The translations under genes were made by a program, and so were the position numbers. The notes under the pieces were generated by a model that was given only the letters and a program-made list of their open reading frames with translations, had not been told where the DNA came from and did no database searches. Below, one piece after another: positions 1 through 9,312 of a stretch of DNA of 64,000 bases. Numbering within the stretch: the first letter of the stretch is position 1; each line of letters starts with the position of its first letter. The stretch covers positions 930,001 to 994,000 of the forward strand of contig CAWIYY010000003.1 in the NCBI GenBank assembly GCA_963840435.1, in the 5' to 3' direction. Source of the DNA: Bog-473 sp963840435 (GTDB lineage: Bacteria; Actinomycetota; Acidimicrobiia; Acidimicrobiales; RAAP-2).

Positions 1-912
1 AAACTCTCCGCCCCAGAGATCGGGGTACTGGCTCAGAGCGCGCTCGAGGCGCCGGACGCACTCGGCGGACTGGTCGAGTTGGCCACGGGCACTTCGAGCT
101 TCAAGGAACTCTCCGATGCCGCCAGCGCGGCCAAGTGTGCGGCTCGAACGAAGGAATCGGCCCGCCTGCGCCGAGCTCGGGTGCATCGAGCCCGGCATCT
201 GCGCTGGCGTCAAGACGAGCACGGGGGCATCCGCGGTGAGTTTCTCTGCGACGAGGTGGCGTGGGCCCGGGTGGCTCCCGCGCTGGAGTCCAGGGCCAAG
301 ACACGGGCCAAGGCCGCCGGGAGCCACGACGGAGACTCCTTCGAAGCCCACCGACTCGACGCATTCGTGGAGCTGCTGGGGGCTTCAGTGCGCTCCGAAA
401 GCACGGGGTCGAACAGTCCCCATGCGCTCGTGGTCATCGATGCAGCCGCCCTCCGGCGCGGCTCGCTCAACCAGGGCGAGCATTCCGAGATCGAAGGCAT
501 CGGATCGGTCTCCGTCGAGGCGGCGACCGAACTCCTCGGCGAGGCGATGGCACGCTTCGTCATCAAGTCCGGGCGTGATGTGGCCAGCGTCACCTCGTCG
601 ACGCGCTGGATTCCGCCCTCGACGGCTGCTGCCCTGGTGGTGCGCGATCGTTCCTGCGTGGTTCCCGGCTGCGGCAAGCGCCTCGGCCTCGAGACCGATC
701 ACTGCAACGTCGACTTCGCAGACGGAGGTCCGACGACGCTCGCCAACCTCGCCCGCCTGTGTCCCGAGCATCACGACATGAAGACCCATGGCGGGTGGAA
801 GCTGGTCAGGGCGAAGGATCGCTGGCGCTGGTTGCCGCCAGACAATCCGCCGTCGGCAGAGCGCATCGCCCGCGCCCGTCGACTCGCCGCGGTGCGGAAT
901 CAGCGGCGGTAG
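1..912 (+). CDS. DUF222/HNH endonuclease-domain protein, 5'-truncated
   Basis: The frame is open from the first base of the window, so the gene starts upstream; 303 residues are visible. The C-terminal quarter (from about base 655) is an HNH/McrA-type nuclease module: CVVPGCGKRLGLETDH, then LCPEHHDMKTHGGW, giving the Cys pair and the His residues of a zinc-stabilised beta-beta-alpha-metal fold. The part before it resembles the DUF222 ('13E12 repeat') region found N-terminal to HNH in actinobacteria. These proteins are multicopy and of unknown role; some are associated with mobile elements, but no integrase or inverted repeat is visible here. It converges on the acyl-CoA ligase, whose stop codon is 8 bp away. 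Confidence 0.8.
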   Translation, partial: KLSAPEIGVLAQSALEAPDALGGLVELATGTSSFKELSDAASAAKCAARTKESARLRRARVHRARHLRWRQDEHGGIRGEFLCDEVAWARVAPALESRAKTRAKAAGSHDGDSFEAHRLDAFVELLGASVRSESTGSNSPHALVVIDAAALRRGSLNQGEHSEIEGIGSVSVEAATELLGEAMARFVIKSGRDVASVTSSTRWIPPSTAAALVVRDRSCVVPGCGKRLGLETDHCNVDFADGGPTTLANLARLCPEHHDMKTHGGWKLVRAKDRWRWLPPDNPPSAERIARARRLAAVRNQRR

Positions 913-920
913 ACGCCCGG

Positions 921-2552
921 TCAGCCGCCAGCGCGCAGCTGCTGGCGCAGGACGAACTTCTGCACCTTCCCCGAGGGGGTACGCGGCAGCTCGTCAACCG
1001 AGCGCAATTCCTCGGGCCACTTCTGGCGGGCCAGGCCGGCATCGTTGAGATGTGCCCGCACCGCGTCGAGGTCAGGCGCCTCGAGCCCGGGCTGCATGCG
1101 GAAGAACGCGCAGCCGTGCTCGCCCAGGCGTTCGTCGGGGGCGGCGACGACGGCCACCTCGGCCACGCCCTCCATGTGGGCGAGCAGTTGCTCGACTTCG
1201 GCCGCGCTGATGTTCTCGCCGCCCCGGATGATGATGTCCTTGACCCGGTCGGTGATGGTGAGATACCCGTCGGCGTCGAGAACCCCGACATCGCCCGTGC
1301 GGAACCAGCCGTCGGCGTCGATGTACTCGGCGGTCAGCGCAGGATCCGTGTAGCCAGCGAAGCGGTCGGGTCCGCGGCTGAGAATCTCGCCGGCGACGCC
1401 GACGGCGGTGTCCTTTCCGTCCTCGTCGACCGTACGCACCTCGACCCAGTGCATGGGACAGCCGTCGGTGTGGATCCGTTTCTCGCGAGGCGCTTCGTGC
1501 TCCGATCCCGTCACCGAAGGATGCTCGGTGGATCCGTAGGACCTCACCAGCGAGATGCCGAGATCGTCGGCCCGCTCGGCGACGGCGTCGGGGATGGGTG
1601 AACCGCCCAGGCCGATGAAGTGCATCAGCTCGATGTGCTCGGGACCACAGTCGGGGTGGTCCAGCAGGCTGGTGAAGAAGTAGGTCGATCCGCTGCCTGC
1701 AGCGATTTGCTCTTCGAGCATGGCCGCCAGCACGGTCGGTGGATCCCATCCGTCGATCATGAAGATCGGCTTGCCGGCGACGATCGGACAGAGCAACCCG
1801 CCGAGCATGCCGATGGCGTGGCCCACGGGCGCACCGACCAGTCCGGGCCGGTCTCGGTTCGCCTGGTTACCAGCCAGCTGGCGCACCTCGCAGCCCAAGG
1901 TCCGGTGCGTGTGCACGACGCCTTTGGGGTCGGCGGTGGTGCCCGAGGTGTAGCCGATCAGGGCCGGCGTGTCGGGATCGACGTGGATTGGTCCTTCGAT
2001 CGGCTCGGCCGAGCGGAGGTCCTCGAAGTGGTGCTGCGAGGGATCGTCGGTCTCACCCACGACGATGACGTGCTCCAGGTCGTTGAGGCCGTCGCGGATC
2101 GTCGCCAGCTCGGCCAGGTAGTCGCGCTGGTTGATGCGCGAGACGATGACGAAGGCACGGGCGCGGCTCTGGCGCAGGATGAACCCCACCTCCTTCGGCC
2201 CATAGAAGTGCACGATGGGTACCAGGGTGACGCCCAGCATGGCGCAGGCGTAGAAGGTGATCGCGGCCTCGATCCAGTTGGGAAGCTGGAAGGACACGAC
2301 ATCGCCCGGTCCGATCCCGAGGGCGCGCAGCCCGCCGGCCACCCGCAGCGCTTCCCGGTAGACCTCGCCCACCGTGCCCTGGTAGGGGTTCGTCGGCGAC
2401 CAGATGCGGACGCGGCGCTCCTGGTCCTCGAGCAAGACGTCGCGCAGGAACTCGCCCAGCGTGCGGTCGTCCCACGCCCCCTCGGCGAAGTACTGGGACG
2501 CCAGATGGTCGGGCATGGGCCGAAGCTCGAATTGAGGCGATGCGCTCACCAT
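921..2552 (-). CDS. Acyl-CoA synthetase (AMP-forming, FadD/cyclohexanecarboxylate-CoA ligase-like)
   Basis: This is a 543-residue ANL-superfamily ligase that would activate a carboxylic acid to its CoA thioester through an acyl-adenylate. The P-loop YTSGTTADPKG lies near residues 200-210, SYGSTEHPSVTG near 340, GWFRTGDVGVLDADGY with the hinge KDIIIRGGENIS near 425-450, and the catalytic lysine motif RTPSGKVQK close to the C-terminus. The start was placed at the ATG at 2552 (MVSASPQF), because the longer open frame runs back through the neighbouring acyl-CoA dehydrogenase. It lies 23 bp downstream of that gene on the same strand, so the two probably form an operon that activates and then dehydrogenates one substrate. 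The substrate cannot be told from sequence. Confidence 0.9.
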   Translation of the reverse strand: MVSASPQFELRPMPDHLASQYFAEGAWDDRTLGEFLRDVLLEDQERRVRIWSPTNPYQGTVGEVYREALRVAGGLRALGIGPGDVVSFQLPNWIEAAITFYACAMLGVTLVPIVHFYGPKEVGFILRQSRARAFVIVSRINQRDYLAELATIRDGLNDLEHVIVVGETDDPSQHHFEDLRSAEPIEGPIHVDPDTPALIGYTSGTTADPKGVVHTHRTLGCEVRQLAGNQANRDRPGLVGAPVGHAIGMLGGLLCPIVAGKPIFMIDGWDPPTVLAAMLEEQIAAGSGSTYFFTSLLDHPDCGPEHIELMHFIGLGGSPIPDAVAERADDLGISLVRSYGSTEHPSVTGSEHEAPREKRIHTDGCPMHWVEVRTVDEDGKDTAVGVAGEILSRGPDRFAGYTDPALTAEYIDADGWFRTGDVGVLDADGYLTITDRVKDIIIRGGENISAAEVEQLLAHMEGVAEVAVVAAPDERLGEHGCAFFRMQPGLEAPDLDAVRAHLNDAGLARQKWPEELRSVDELPRTPSGKVQKFVLRQQLRAGG

Positions 2553-2575
2553 GTCGACCCCGATTCTTGCCGGAC

Positions 2576-3670
2576 TCAGGCCGACTCGACGATCAGCGAG
2601 GCCAGGCGGTGCCACTGCGAGCCCGATCCGCCGGCCAGGACGTCGTTCTGCTTGACCCGCTTGAACAGGAAGTGGGCGTCGTTGGCCCAGGTGAAGCCCA
2701 CGCCACCGTGCAGCTGGATGTCGTCGCCCGTGACCCGCACCCCGGCCTCTGCCGCGTAGGCGGAGGCCATGGCGGCGGCCTGCTCGCGCTCGGGCGCCTC
2801 GGTGTCCGAGGCCCAGGCGGCGAACTGGAAGCCGGCCCGGGCCATCTCGACCTGCTGGAACATCTCGACCAGGCGATGGCGCACGGTCTGGTAGGTGGCG
2901 ACGGGCTTGTCGAACACCACTCGTTCGGAGGTGTAGGCAATGGCGTCGCCCAGTGCCCGGTCCGCCGCACCCACGGTCTCGGCGGCCAGCACGATGCCCA
3001 TGTCGTCCTGCACCCGCTGCCACAGCCCCGCCTGGTTCCCGCCCGGTCCGAGCGGGACCACCGGTGCGTCCTCGAGGACGAGGCGGGCCAGCTTGCGGGT
3101 GGGGTCGAGTGAGGGCACCAGGTCGGCGGCCGGCGAGTCGAGCAGGTACGAGTGCACGCCATCCTCGTTCCGGGCCGCCACGATGACCCAGTCGGCGGTG
3201 TGGCCGTCGACCACGATCGGCTTCACCCCGTTGAGGACCCACTGTGCCCCCTTGCGGCGGGCCCGGGTCCGCACGGTGCCCACCGGGGCGCCGTGGCCCT
3301 GCTCACCGAGGGCGATCGCGCCACGCCGGGTGCCTGCACCCAGGTCGGCGAGCAACTCGGTGGCGCCCAGGGCCCGAGCAGCCAGGGTGGCCGCCACCGA
3401 AGACGAGAAGAAGGGCCCGGGGAGGGGGATCCGGCCCATCTGCTCTGCCACGATGCAGAGCTCGAGCAAGCCAGCGCCCGTGCCGCCCTGGTCCTCCGAC
3501 ACCAGGAGACCGGTCCACCCGAGGTCGACCAGGGTCGACCACAGCTCGGCCGTGATGCCGGCGTCGTCGTCCGCTAGTTGGCGAAGGAGATCGGGACCGC
3601 ACTCACGCTCGAGAGCGCTGCGCGCCACCTCTTGGAGGGCCATCTGTTCGTCGTCGTACGTGAAGTCCAC
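2576..3670 (-). CDS. Acyl-CoA dehydrogenase, short form
   Basis: A 364-residue flavoprotein of the acyl-CoA dehydrogenase family (start GTG, MDFTYDDEQ). Features in order are an N-terminal helical domain, a GGTGAGLLE segment, and the C-terminal signature DDIQLHGGVGFTWANDAHF. It is shorter than the usual 380-400 residues, like the partner subunits of the alpha2beta2 acyl-CoA dehydrogenases known from actinobacterial steroid degradation. A second, longer acyl-CoA dehydrogenase is transcribed divergently 81 bp away, so a hetero-oligomer is possible (inference). A GAGGAGAGG Shine-Dalgarno sequence lies just before the GTG. The shared promoter region carries a copy of the CCTGAC-N6-GTCA element. 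Confidence 0.88.
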   Translation of the reverse strand: MDFTYDDEQMALQEVARSALERECGPDLLRQLADDDAGITAELWSTLVDLGWTGLLVSEDQGGTGAGLLELCIVAEQMGRIPLPGPFFSSSVAATLAARALGATELLADLGAGTRRGAIALGEQGHGAPVGTVRTRARRKGAQWVLNGVKPIVVDGHTADWVIVAARNEDGVHSYLLDSPAADLVPSLDPTRKLARLVLEDAPVVPLGPGGNQAGLWQRVQDDMGIVLAAETVGAADRALGDAIAYTSERVVFDKPVATYQTVRHRLVEMFQQVEMARAGFQFAAWASDTEAPEREQAAAMASAYAAEAGVRVTGDDIQLHGGVGFTWANDAHFLFKRVKQNDVLAGGSGSQWHRLASLIVESA

Positions 3671-3702
3671 GGCCTCTCCTCGTTCAAGCCCGTGGGCAGT
3701 TC

Positions 3703-3720
3703 CCTGACACGGGCGTCACA
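3703..3720. promoter_or_regulatory. Operator-like inverted repeat (10/12), divergent ACAD promoters
   Basis: CCTGAC-N6-GTCACA, with 10 of 12 positions matching the consensus CCTGAC-N6-GTCAGG. It is in the middle of the 81-bp gap between the two divergent acyl-CoA dehydrogenases. The rightward gene has a -10-like TACCCT at 3738-3743, 8 nt before its GTG. The leftward gene may use TACTGT on the complementary strand, just right of the repeat. Confidence 0.55.
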
Positions 3721-3751
3721 GTACACGGTGGGTCCGCTACCCTTACCCCCC

Positions 3752-4969
3752 GTGGATTTTGCCCTGGCGCCCGAGGACGAGAAGTTCCGCGACGAGTTGC
3801 GGGCCTGGCTCGACGAGAACCTGCCGCCGTTCCTGGAGGCCGAGTCGCTCGGGGACGACGCGCAACTCAGCGGTGAGGCGAGCCAGCAGCGGCGCCAGAA
3901 GTGGCAGCGCAAATTGCACGAGGGTGGCTGGGCCGCCATCCACTGGGGTCCGGACTTCGCCAACGGCCGCACCATCAACGCCATGCAGCGGCTGCTCTAT
4001 TCGGAGGTCATGGCCGAGTACCGCACGCCGGGCATGTTCAACACGAACGGCATCTGGCAGATCGGGCCGATGATCATCCAGTGGGGAACGGACGAGCAGA
4101 AGGCGCAATGGCTCCCCTCCATCCTCGAAGCAGAAGAGCACTGGTGCCAGGGCTTCAGCGAGCCGATGGCGGGCAACGACCTGGCCAACCTGCGCACCAC
4201 CGCGGTCTACGACGCCGATACGGACGAGTACGTCGTCAACGGCTCCAAGATCTGGATCTCCTCCGCCCACCTGGCCACCTGGGGCCTGTTCCTGCTGCGC
4301 ACCGACCCCACCGCGATCGAACGCGGAAAGAAGCACGAGGGCATCACCGCGTTCATCCTCAATCTCAAGACCCCTGGCATCGACGTGCGGCCCATCCGCG
4401 ACATGGCCGGCGAGGAGCTGTTCAACGAGATCTTCTTCACCGACGTGCGCATCCCGGCCAAGTGGCGTCTGGGCGAAGAGGGTGCGGGGTGGATGGTGGC
4501 CATGGGCACGCTCGGCTTCGAGCGCGTCGGGATCGCATCGCAGATCGCCATCCTGGCCGCCGACCTGCGTGCCGTCGTCGAGGCCGCGAAGTCGGTGAAC
4601 CCCGGTGCGCTCGACGACCCGTCGTTGCGGGAGCGCATTGCCAAGCTGTGGACCGAGATAGAGCTGGCCCGCCTGCTCTCCCTGCGGGCGCTCTCCAAGA
4701 TCATGAAGGGCGAGAAGAACTGGCCCGAAGTCCCCTTCGCCAAGTTGTCCTGGTCGTCCATGGCCCAGACGCTGGCCGCGCTGGCCGTCGACCTCCTCGG
4801 CCCGGCCGGTCTGCTGGCCAAGGGCGGTCCCGATGCGGTGGACCGCGGCAAGTGGACCCGTCTCTACGCGTTCCAGCGCTACTCGACCATCGGTGGCGGT
4901 TCGACCGAGATCCAGAAGAACATCATCGCCGACCGGGCGATCGCCATGCCCGGCAAGTCACGCTCCTGA
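3752..4969 (+). CDS. Acyl-CoA dehydrogenase
   Basis: A 405-residue flavin-dependent dehydrogenase that introduces the alpha-beta double bond of an acyl-CoA. It begins at a GTG (MDFALAPEDEKFRDELRAW, a typical start for the family) 8 nt after TACCCT, so the mRNA may be leaderless; the open frame further upstream has no family similarity. Recognisable parts are WCQGFSEPMAGNDLANL (flavin and acyl binding), the KIWISSAHLATWG strand, and the C-terminal RYSTIGGGSTEIQKNIIADR segment. The latter has the GGxST-type sequence in place of the MCAD EGT catalytic loop. The gene is followed after 15 bp by a thiolase-like gene on the same strand and is divergent from the shorter dehydrogenase. Confidence 0.92.
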   Translation: MDFALAPEDEKFRDELRAWLDENLPPFLEAESLGDDAQLSGEASQQRRQKWQRKLHEGGWAAIHWGPDFANGRTINAMQRLLYSEVMAEYRTPGMFNTNGIWQIGPMIIQWGTDEQKAQWLPSILEAEEHWCQGFSEPMAGNDLANLRTTAVYDADTDEYVVNGSKIWISSAHLATWGLFLLRTDPTAIERGKKHEGITAFILNLKTPGIDVRPIRDMAGEELFNEIFFTDVRIPAKWRLGEEGAGWMVAMGTLGFERVGIASQIAILAADLRAVVEAAKSVNPGALDDPSLRERIAKLWTEIELARLLSLRALSKIMKGEKNWPEVPFAKLSWSSMAQTLAALAVDLLGPAGLLAKGGPDAVDRGKWTRLYAFQRYSTIGGGSTEIQKNIIADRAIAMPGKSRS

Positions 4970-4984
4970 ACGCCGCGCCCACAC

Positions 4985-6460
4985 ATGAGCACTGACCCCC
5001 GCGGCACCTGCATCATCGGCGTGGCCCGCCACACCTGGCACCCGGGCCAGGTCGACCTGGCCCCCGAGCCTCTCGACATGTGGGAGCAGGTGGCGCGCGC
5101 TGCGGCGGACGACGCCGGCGTGCCGGCCGCACTCGGAGAGCTCGAGAGCATCGACGTCGTGTACTCGCAGTCCTGGCAGTACGACGACGCGGTGTTCCGT
5201 CTGGCCGAACGACTGGGCGCGTCGCCTCGACGCGGCCGCTACTCGGGCATCGGCGGATCGGTCCCCCACGTGCTGGCCACCCAGGTGGGTCGTGACATTG
5301 CCGCGGGCGACCTCGACCTGGCGCTGATCGCCGGGGCCGAGGCACTGGCCACTGTGCGCAGACTCAAGAAGGCGGGTGAGCGGCCGCAGTGGTCGTACAG
5401 GCCGACCGAGAAACGACCCTTCCCGATGGACATGGAGTTCGACCCGTCGGAGATCAGCCATGCCGTGTTCGAGGCGTACCTGACCTTCGCCCTGTTCGAC
5501 AACGCGCGGCGAGCCCACCTCGGGCGCGGTCTCGGGGCGCACCAGGCCGCCATCGGCGCCGTCATGGCCCGCATGACCGAGGTGGCGGCCCGCAGTCCCT
5601 ACGCCTGGTTCCCGGTGGAGCGCAGTGCGGAGGAGATCGCCACGCCGACCGCCGACAACCGCATGGTGGCCTATCCCTACACGAAGCTGTTGACGTCCAT
5701 CATGGATGTCGACATGGCTGCGGCCCTGCTCATGGCCTCCGCCGAGAAAGCCGACGCGCTCGGGATCCCCGAGGACCAGCGGGTGTACCTGCGCGGCTGG
5801 GGCTACGCCGAGGACCCCGCCCACGTGGCCGGCCACCCTGACCTGTGGCGCTCGCCTGCGCTGGCCGCCGCCTCGTCGGCCGCACTGTCCGGAGCCGGTG
5901 TGGGCATCGACGAGGTGGCCCACCTCGACCTCTACTCGTGCTTCGCCAGCTCGGTCTGCTTCGCCCTCGACGGGCTCGGCCTGGCCGAGGACGACGAGCG
6001 CAGCGTGACCCAGACCGGTGGCCTGCCGTACCACGGCGGCCCGGGCTCCAACTACGTGACGCACTCGTTGGCCGCGATGACCGAGACCCTGCGGGGCGAC
6101 CCTGGCTCCTACGGCGTGGTGAGCGGCGTGGGCATGCACATGCAGAAGCACGCCTACGGCGTGTGGTCGACCGTGCCGGGACCTTTCGTCGAGGAGCCGG
6201 CGACCACCGCGGCCGTCGAGCCGCTGGGCATCGTCGGCTCACCGGAAGGAGCGGCCACGGTGGCCGCATACTCGGTGTTGCACGGACGCGACGGCGGGCC
6301 GGAGCGCGCGCTCCTGGTGTGCGACGTGCCGGGCGGAGGACGCTGTTACGGCCTCCTCGACGGCGGCATGCCCGCACTGCTCGAAGCCGAGGCCGAGGAG
6401 TTGATCGGCCGGCCGGTGACGATCACGCCCACCGATGGGGTCAACCACGCCGCTCTCTGA
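4985..6460 (+). CDS. Thiolase-like protein with extra C-terminal domain (TLP1-like)
   Basis: A 491-residue thiolase-fold protein that resembles the mycobacterial thiolase-like protein type 1 group, which carries an added C-terminal OB-fold-like domain (here roughly residues 400-491). Its N-terminal half has the thiolase core, with AGAEALATVRRLKKAG. The position where biosynthetic and degradative thiolases carry the nucleophilic Cys reads GIGGSVPHVL (near residues 88-97), so that Cys is absent. The second half contains DLYSCFASSVCFAL and GVGMHMQKHAYGVW, which are typical of this group. It may be a CoA-binding or retro-Claisen/aldol enzyme rather than a thiolase. It lies in an apparent operon with the preceding dehydrogenase and overlaps the DUF429 gene. 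Confidence 0.82.
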   Translation: MSTDPRGTCIIGVARHTWHPGQVDLAPEPLDMWEQVARAAADDAGVPAALGELESIDVVYSQSWQYDDAVFRLAERLGASPRRGRYSGIGGSVPHVLATQVGRDIAAGDLDLALIAGAEALATVRRLKKAGERPQWSYRPTEKRPFPMDMEFDPSEISHAVFEAYLTFALFDNARRAHLGRGLGAHQAAIGAVMARMTEVAARSPYAWFPVERSAEEIATPTADNRMVAYPYTKLLTSIMDVDMAAALLMASAEKADALGIPEDQRVYLRGWGYAEDPAHVAGHPDLWRSPALAAASSAALSGAGVGIDEVAHLDLYSCFASSVCFALDGLGLAEDDERSVTQTGGLPYHGGPGSNYVTHSLAAMTETLRGDPGSYGVVSGVGMHMQKHAYGVWSTVPGPFVEEPATTAAVEPLGIVGSPEGAATVAAYSVLHGRDGGPERALLVCDVPGGGRCYGLLDGGMPALLEAEAEELIGRPVTITPTDGVNHAAL

Positions 6461-7151
6461 GCGGGTCGCCGGCGTCGACGGCTGCCGGGGCGGTTGGGTC
6501 GTCGTCACGGCGCCTCTGGAGGGCGACGGACCGTACGACGTGCGGGCGGTGGCGGATCTGCGCAGCGTGCTCGCCGAAGTGGACGCCGGCCCCCTGCGCG
6601 CCGTGGCGATCGACATCCCCATCGGACTGCCGGAGTCAGGACCGCGGGTGGCCGACGTCGAAGCACGCCGTCGCGTCGGCCCACGCCGCAATTCGGTGTT
6701 CCCGGCGCCGGCTCGGGCCGTCATCGGGGCAACGACGTACGCCGATGCCTGTGCCCGCTCACGGCAGGCCAGCGGCAAGGCGATCTCCAAGCAGCTCTTC
6801 AACATTTTGGGCAAGATCGCCGAGGTGGACGCACTCATGACGCCGACCCTCCAGGACCGGGTGGTCGAGATGTTCCCGGAGTGGAGCCTGACCGTCCTGG
6901 CCGGCGCGCCCATGGCCCACCCCAAGAGCACAGCAGCGGGACGTGCCGAGCGAGCGGCGGCGCTCGGAACGGTCTTCGACCGGCAGACGCTCGAGACGCA
7001 GCTGCGTCATCCCCCGAGAGGAGCACGGGCCGACGACGTGCTCGACGCCCTGGCCGGGGCCTGGACGGCCCGGCGCCTGGCCCGCGGGGCGGCGGAGCGG
7101 GTCGGGGGCGGGGTCGACGCCCGTGGCCTGCGCATGGAGGTCGTGGCCTGA
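6435..7151 (+). CDS. DUF429 family protein (RNase H-like fold)
   Basis: A 238-residue protein whose opening AGVDGCRGGWVVV and the following AIDIPIGLPESGPR match the DUF429 family, predicted to adopt an RNase H/actin-like fold with acidic residues at those two places. The central RRNSVFPAPARAVI and EMFPEWSL segments are also typical. The function is unproven; a nuclease role is inferred from the fold. The ATG at 6435 overlaps the preceding thiolase-like gene by 26 bp, so it is probably co-transcribed, but no metabolic link is evident. Confidence 0.82.
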   Translation: MGSTTPLSERVAGVDGCRGGWVVVTAPLEGDGPYDVRAVADLRSVLAEVDAGPLRAVAIDIPIGLPESGPRVADVEARRRVGPRRNSVFPAPARAVIGATTYADACARSRQASGKAISKQLFNILGKIAEVDALMTPTLQDRVVEMFPEWSLTVLAGAPMAHPKSTAAGRAERAAALGTVFDRQTLETQLRHPPRGARADDVLDALAGAWTARRLARGAAERVGGGVDARGLRMEVVA

Positions 7152-7332
7152 TCCGACCACAAGGCGCACGGACGGCCCTCGTTTTCCCTCTGTCGAGGGG
7201 GAACGACGTGAAGGTGGTGGTGCCGTGGACGGCAGCGCATGGAATCGCAAACCCTGGACCGAGGACCTGACCTCCTGAACGGCCCGGTGGCGGTCCCCGC
7301 CTTCGGACTGGGCCTCCCAGTAGCGTCGTGCG

Positions 7333-9312
7333 ATGCCGGGGGGTGGGGATGAGGTTGCTGCCGGCGAGGGCGCGCCACCCGCTCCGCAGAGGGAACCGGG
7401 TCGTTCGTCGCGACTGAAGCGGGGCCTGCACTTCTGGCGTTCCCCACCAGGGCAGCCCGCCTGGGCCCGACCCGCCCTCTTGGCCATCGCCGCGCTGGCG
7501 GGTCTGGCCTATGCCTGGAACATCGAGAGCACCTACCTCGAGCCCTTCTACGGCGGGGCGGCGCGCAGCATGGCTCTGTCGTGGCACAACTTCTTCTTCG
7601 GCGCGGCTGATCCCTGGGGGACGGTCAGCGTCGACAAGCTGCCCGGCGCCCTCTGGTTGCAGGCCCTCTCGATACGCGCCTTCGGTCCACACGTCTGGGC
7701 CTTCGCCCTGCCCCAGGTGCTCGAGGGTGTGCTCACCATCTTCGTGCTCTACGACGCGGTGCGGCGCGTGGCCGGTGCCGGGGCGGGCATCGTGGCCGCA
7801 GTCGTCATGACGGCCAGCCCCATCGTGATCTTGCTCGACCACGGCAACATCTCCGACACCCTGCTGATCCTGTTGCTGGTGGCCGCCGCCGATGCCACCA
7901 TCCGGGCGGTCGTGGGCGGCCGTGCCGGACCACTGCTCTGGGCCGGCCTCTTCGTCGGGTTGGCCTTCCAGGCCAAGATGCTCCAGGCCTGGCTCGTGCT
8001 GCCGGCACTCTTCCTGACGTACCTGCTGGCCTCGCCCGTCCGCTCGTTGTGGCGACGCACCCTGCACGTCGTCGTCTCTGGGCTCATTACTCTCGCCGTC
8101 TCGCTCAGCTACATGAGCGCGGTCTCGCTCGTTCCGTCGGGCAGCCGGCCCTACGTGGACGGCAGCTGCGACGACTCCATCTTCAACCAGGTGTTCAGCT
8201 ACAACGGGCTGAACCGGGTGGGCAACACCTTGCTCGACTCCCGCGGCTGCTCCAGACCGTCACGCTGGATCGAGAACCTGGCGAGGACCGCGTCCCGTCT
8301 CCACCTCAACACCGGCGCCATCGCCCCCGGTTGGGATCGCCTTCTGCACGGGGTGTTCGGCCACGACGACGCGTGGCTGCTGCTCGCCGCCGTGGTGGCT
8401 GCGGTGGGGCTGTTCGTGGCCAACCGGGACAAGCCGCGCACCGACCCGCTCCGGGCGGCCACCGTTCTCTGGCTCACCTGGCTGGTGGTGACCTTCGGCG
8501 CCTTCAGCGCGGGCCGCCCTGTCAACTCGTACTACGTGGCCGCGCTCGTACCGGCGGTGGCCGCGCTGTGCGGCATGGGCGGGGCGGCAGCCTGGCACCG
8601 GCGGCGGATTCGCTCCGTGCGCGTCACCTTGCTCGTCTTGGTGATCGCCACCGTGGCCATCGACGTCGGCCTGGTGCCCGGCTACGCGGGCGTGCGCGAC
8701 TGGGTCGTGGCTGCGTCGGTCGTCGTCGGAGTGCTGGCGTCCGCCGTCCTGGTTGCCTCTCTCTTGGCCCGACACGACTCGGTGTGGTCGCTGGCCGCCG
8801 GGCCGGCCTTGGCCGCCGCGGCCCTGTTGCTCGGGACGGGATGGGCCTCCGCGATCGTCGTGACCGAAGGGTTGGGCCCCTTCGACTCGCCCTATGCGCC
8901 GGCGTCTGTCAACCGCGCCACCCAGGCCGCCATCGCCGACTACGGCCCGGACCAACAAGCGCTGCTCCGCTTCGTCGCCACCGTGCCGCGGGACCAGGCG
9001 GCCGACGTCCTCGAGACCTCGCGCGCGGCGGGCGACTACATCCTGGCCACCGGACGCGAGTTCCTTCCGGTCGGGGGCTTCAGTGGCGTCGTGCCGGCGC
9101 CGACGCTCGACCAGTTCGAACACGACATCGATGCGGGCCGCGTCAGGCAGGTCACCCTGGCCACCGCTCCGCTCAGCGCAAACCCGATCATGCGCTGGGT
9201 GTACGGGCACTGCCGGGACTCGGGTACGGGCTTCACCAACGCCGACGCCCGTACCCACTTCACCGTCTACGTGTGCCGGCCCGCCGCCACGCCAGCCCGG
9301 CGCCGGGCCTAG
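7333..9312 (+). CDS. GT39/ArnT-like membrane glycosyltransferase
   Basis: A 659-residue polytopic protein with a polar N-terminus (about 45 residues) followed by roughly 11-13 hydrophobic segments. It matches dolichyl-phosphate mannosyltransferase/ArnT-type GT-C enzymes: an acidic residue in the first extracytoplasmic loop (NIESTYLEPFYGGAA) and the actinobacterial signature SVDKLPGALWLQ near residue 99. It should move a sugar from a polyprenyl phosphate to an acceptor outside the membrane; the acceptor is unknown. A TAGCGT hexamer at 7321-7326 lies 6 nt before the ATG, which suggests a leaderless transcript. Its TAG stop overlaps that of the opposing gene within a single CTAG. Confidence 0.87.
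   Translation: MPGGGDEVAAGEGAPPAPQREPGRSSRLKRGLHFWRSPPGQPAWARPALLAIAALAGLAYAWNIESTYLEPFYGGAARSMALSWHNFFFGAADPWGTVSVDKLPGALWLQALSIRAFGPHVWAFALPQVLEGVLTIFVLYDAVRRVAGAGAGIVAAVVMTASPIVILLDHGNISDTLLILLLVAAADATIRAVVGGRAGPLLWAGLFVGLAFQAKMLQAWLVLPALFLTYLLASPVRSLWRRTLHVVVSGLITLAVSLSYMSAVSLVPSGSRPYVDGSCDDSIFNQVFSYNGLNRVGNTLLDSRGCSRPSRWIENLARTASRLHLNTGAIAPGWDRLLHGVFGHDDAWLLLAAVVAAVGLFVANRDKPRTDPLRAATVLWLTWLVVTFGAFSAGRPVNSYYVAALVPAVAALCGMGGAAAWHRRRIRSVRVTLLVLVIATVAIDVGLVPGYAGVRDWVVAASVVVGVLASAVLVASLLARHDSVWSLAAGPALAAAALLLGTGWASAIVVTEGLGPFDSPYAPASVNRATQAAIADYGPDQQALLRFVATVPRDQAADVLETSRAAGDYILATGREFLPVGGFSGVVPAPTLDQFEHDIDAGRVRQVTLATAPLSANPIMRWVYGHCRDSGTGFTNADARTHFTVYVCRPAATPARRRA

Noticed and set aside
7152..7332. 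Hairpin CCCTCG/CGAGGG near 7190 as a terminator
   Set aside because: The stem is only 6 bp with a 12-nt loop and no T-run on the relevant strand.
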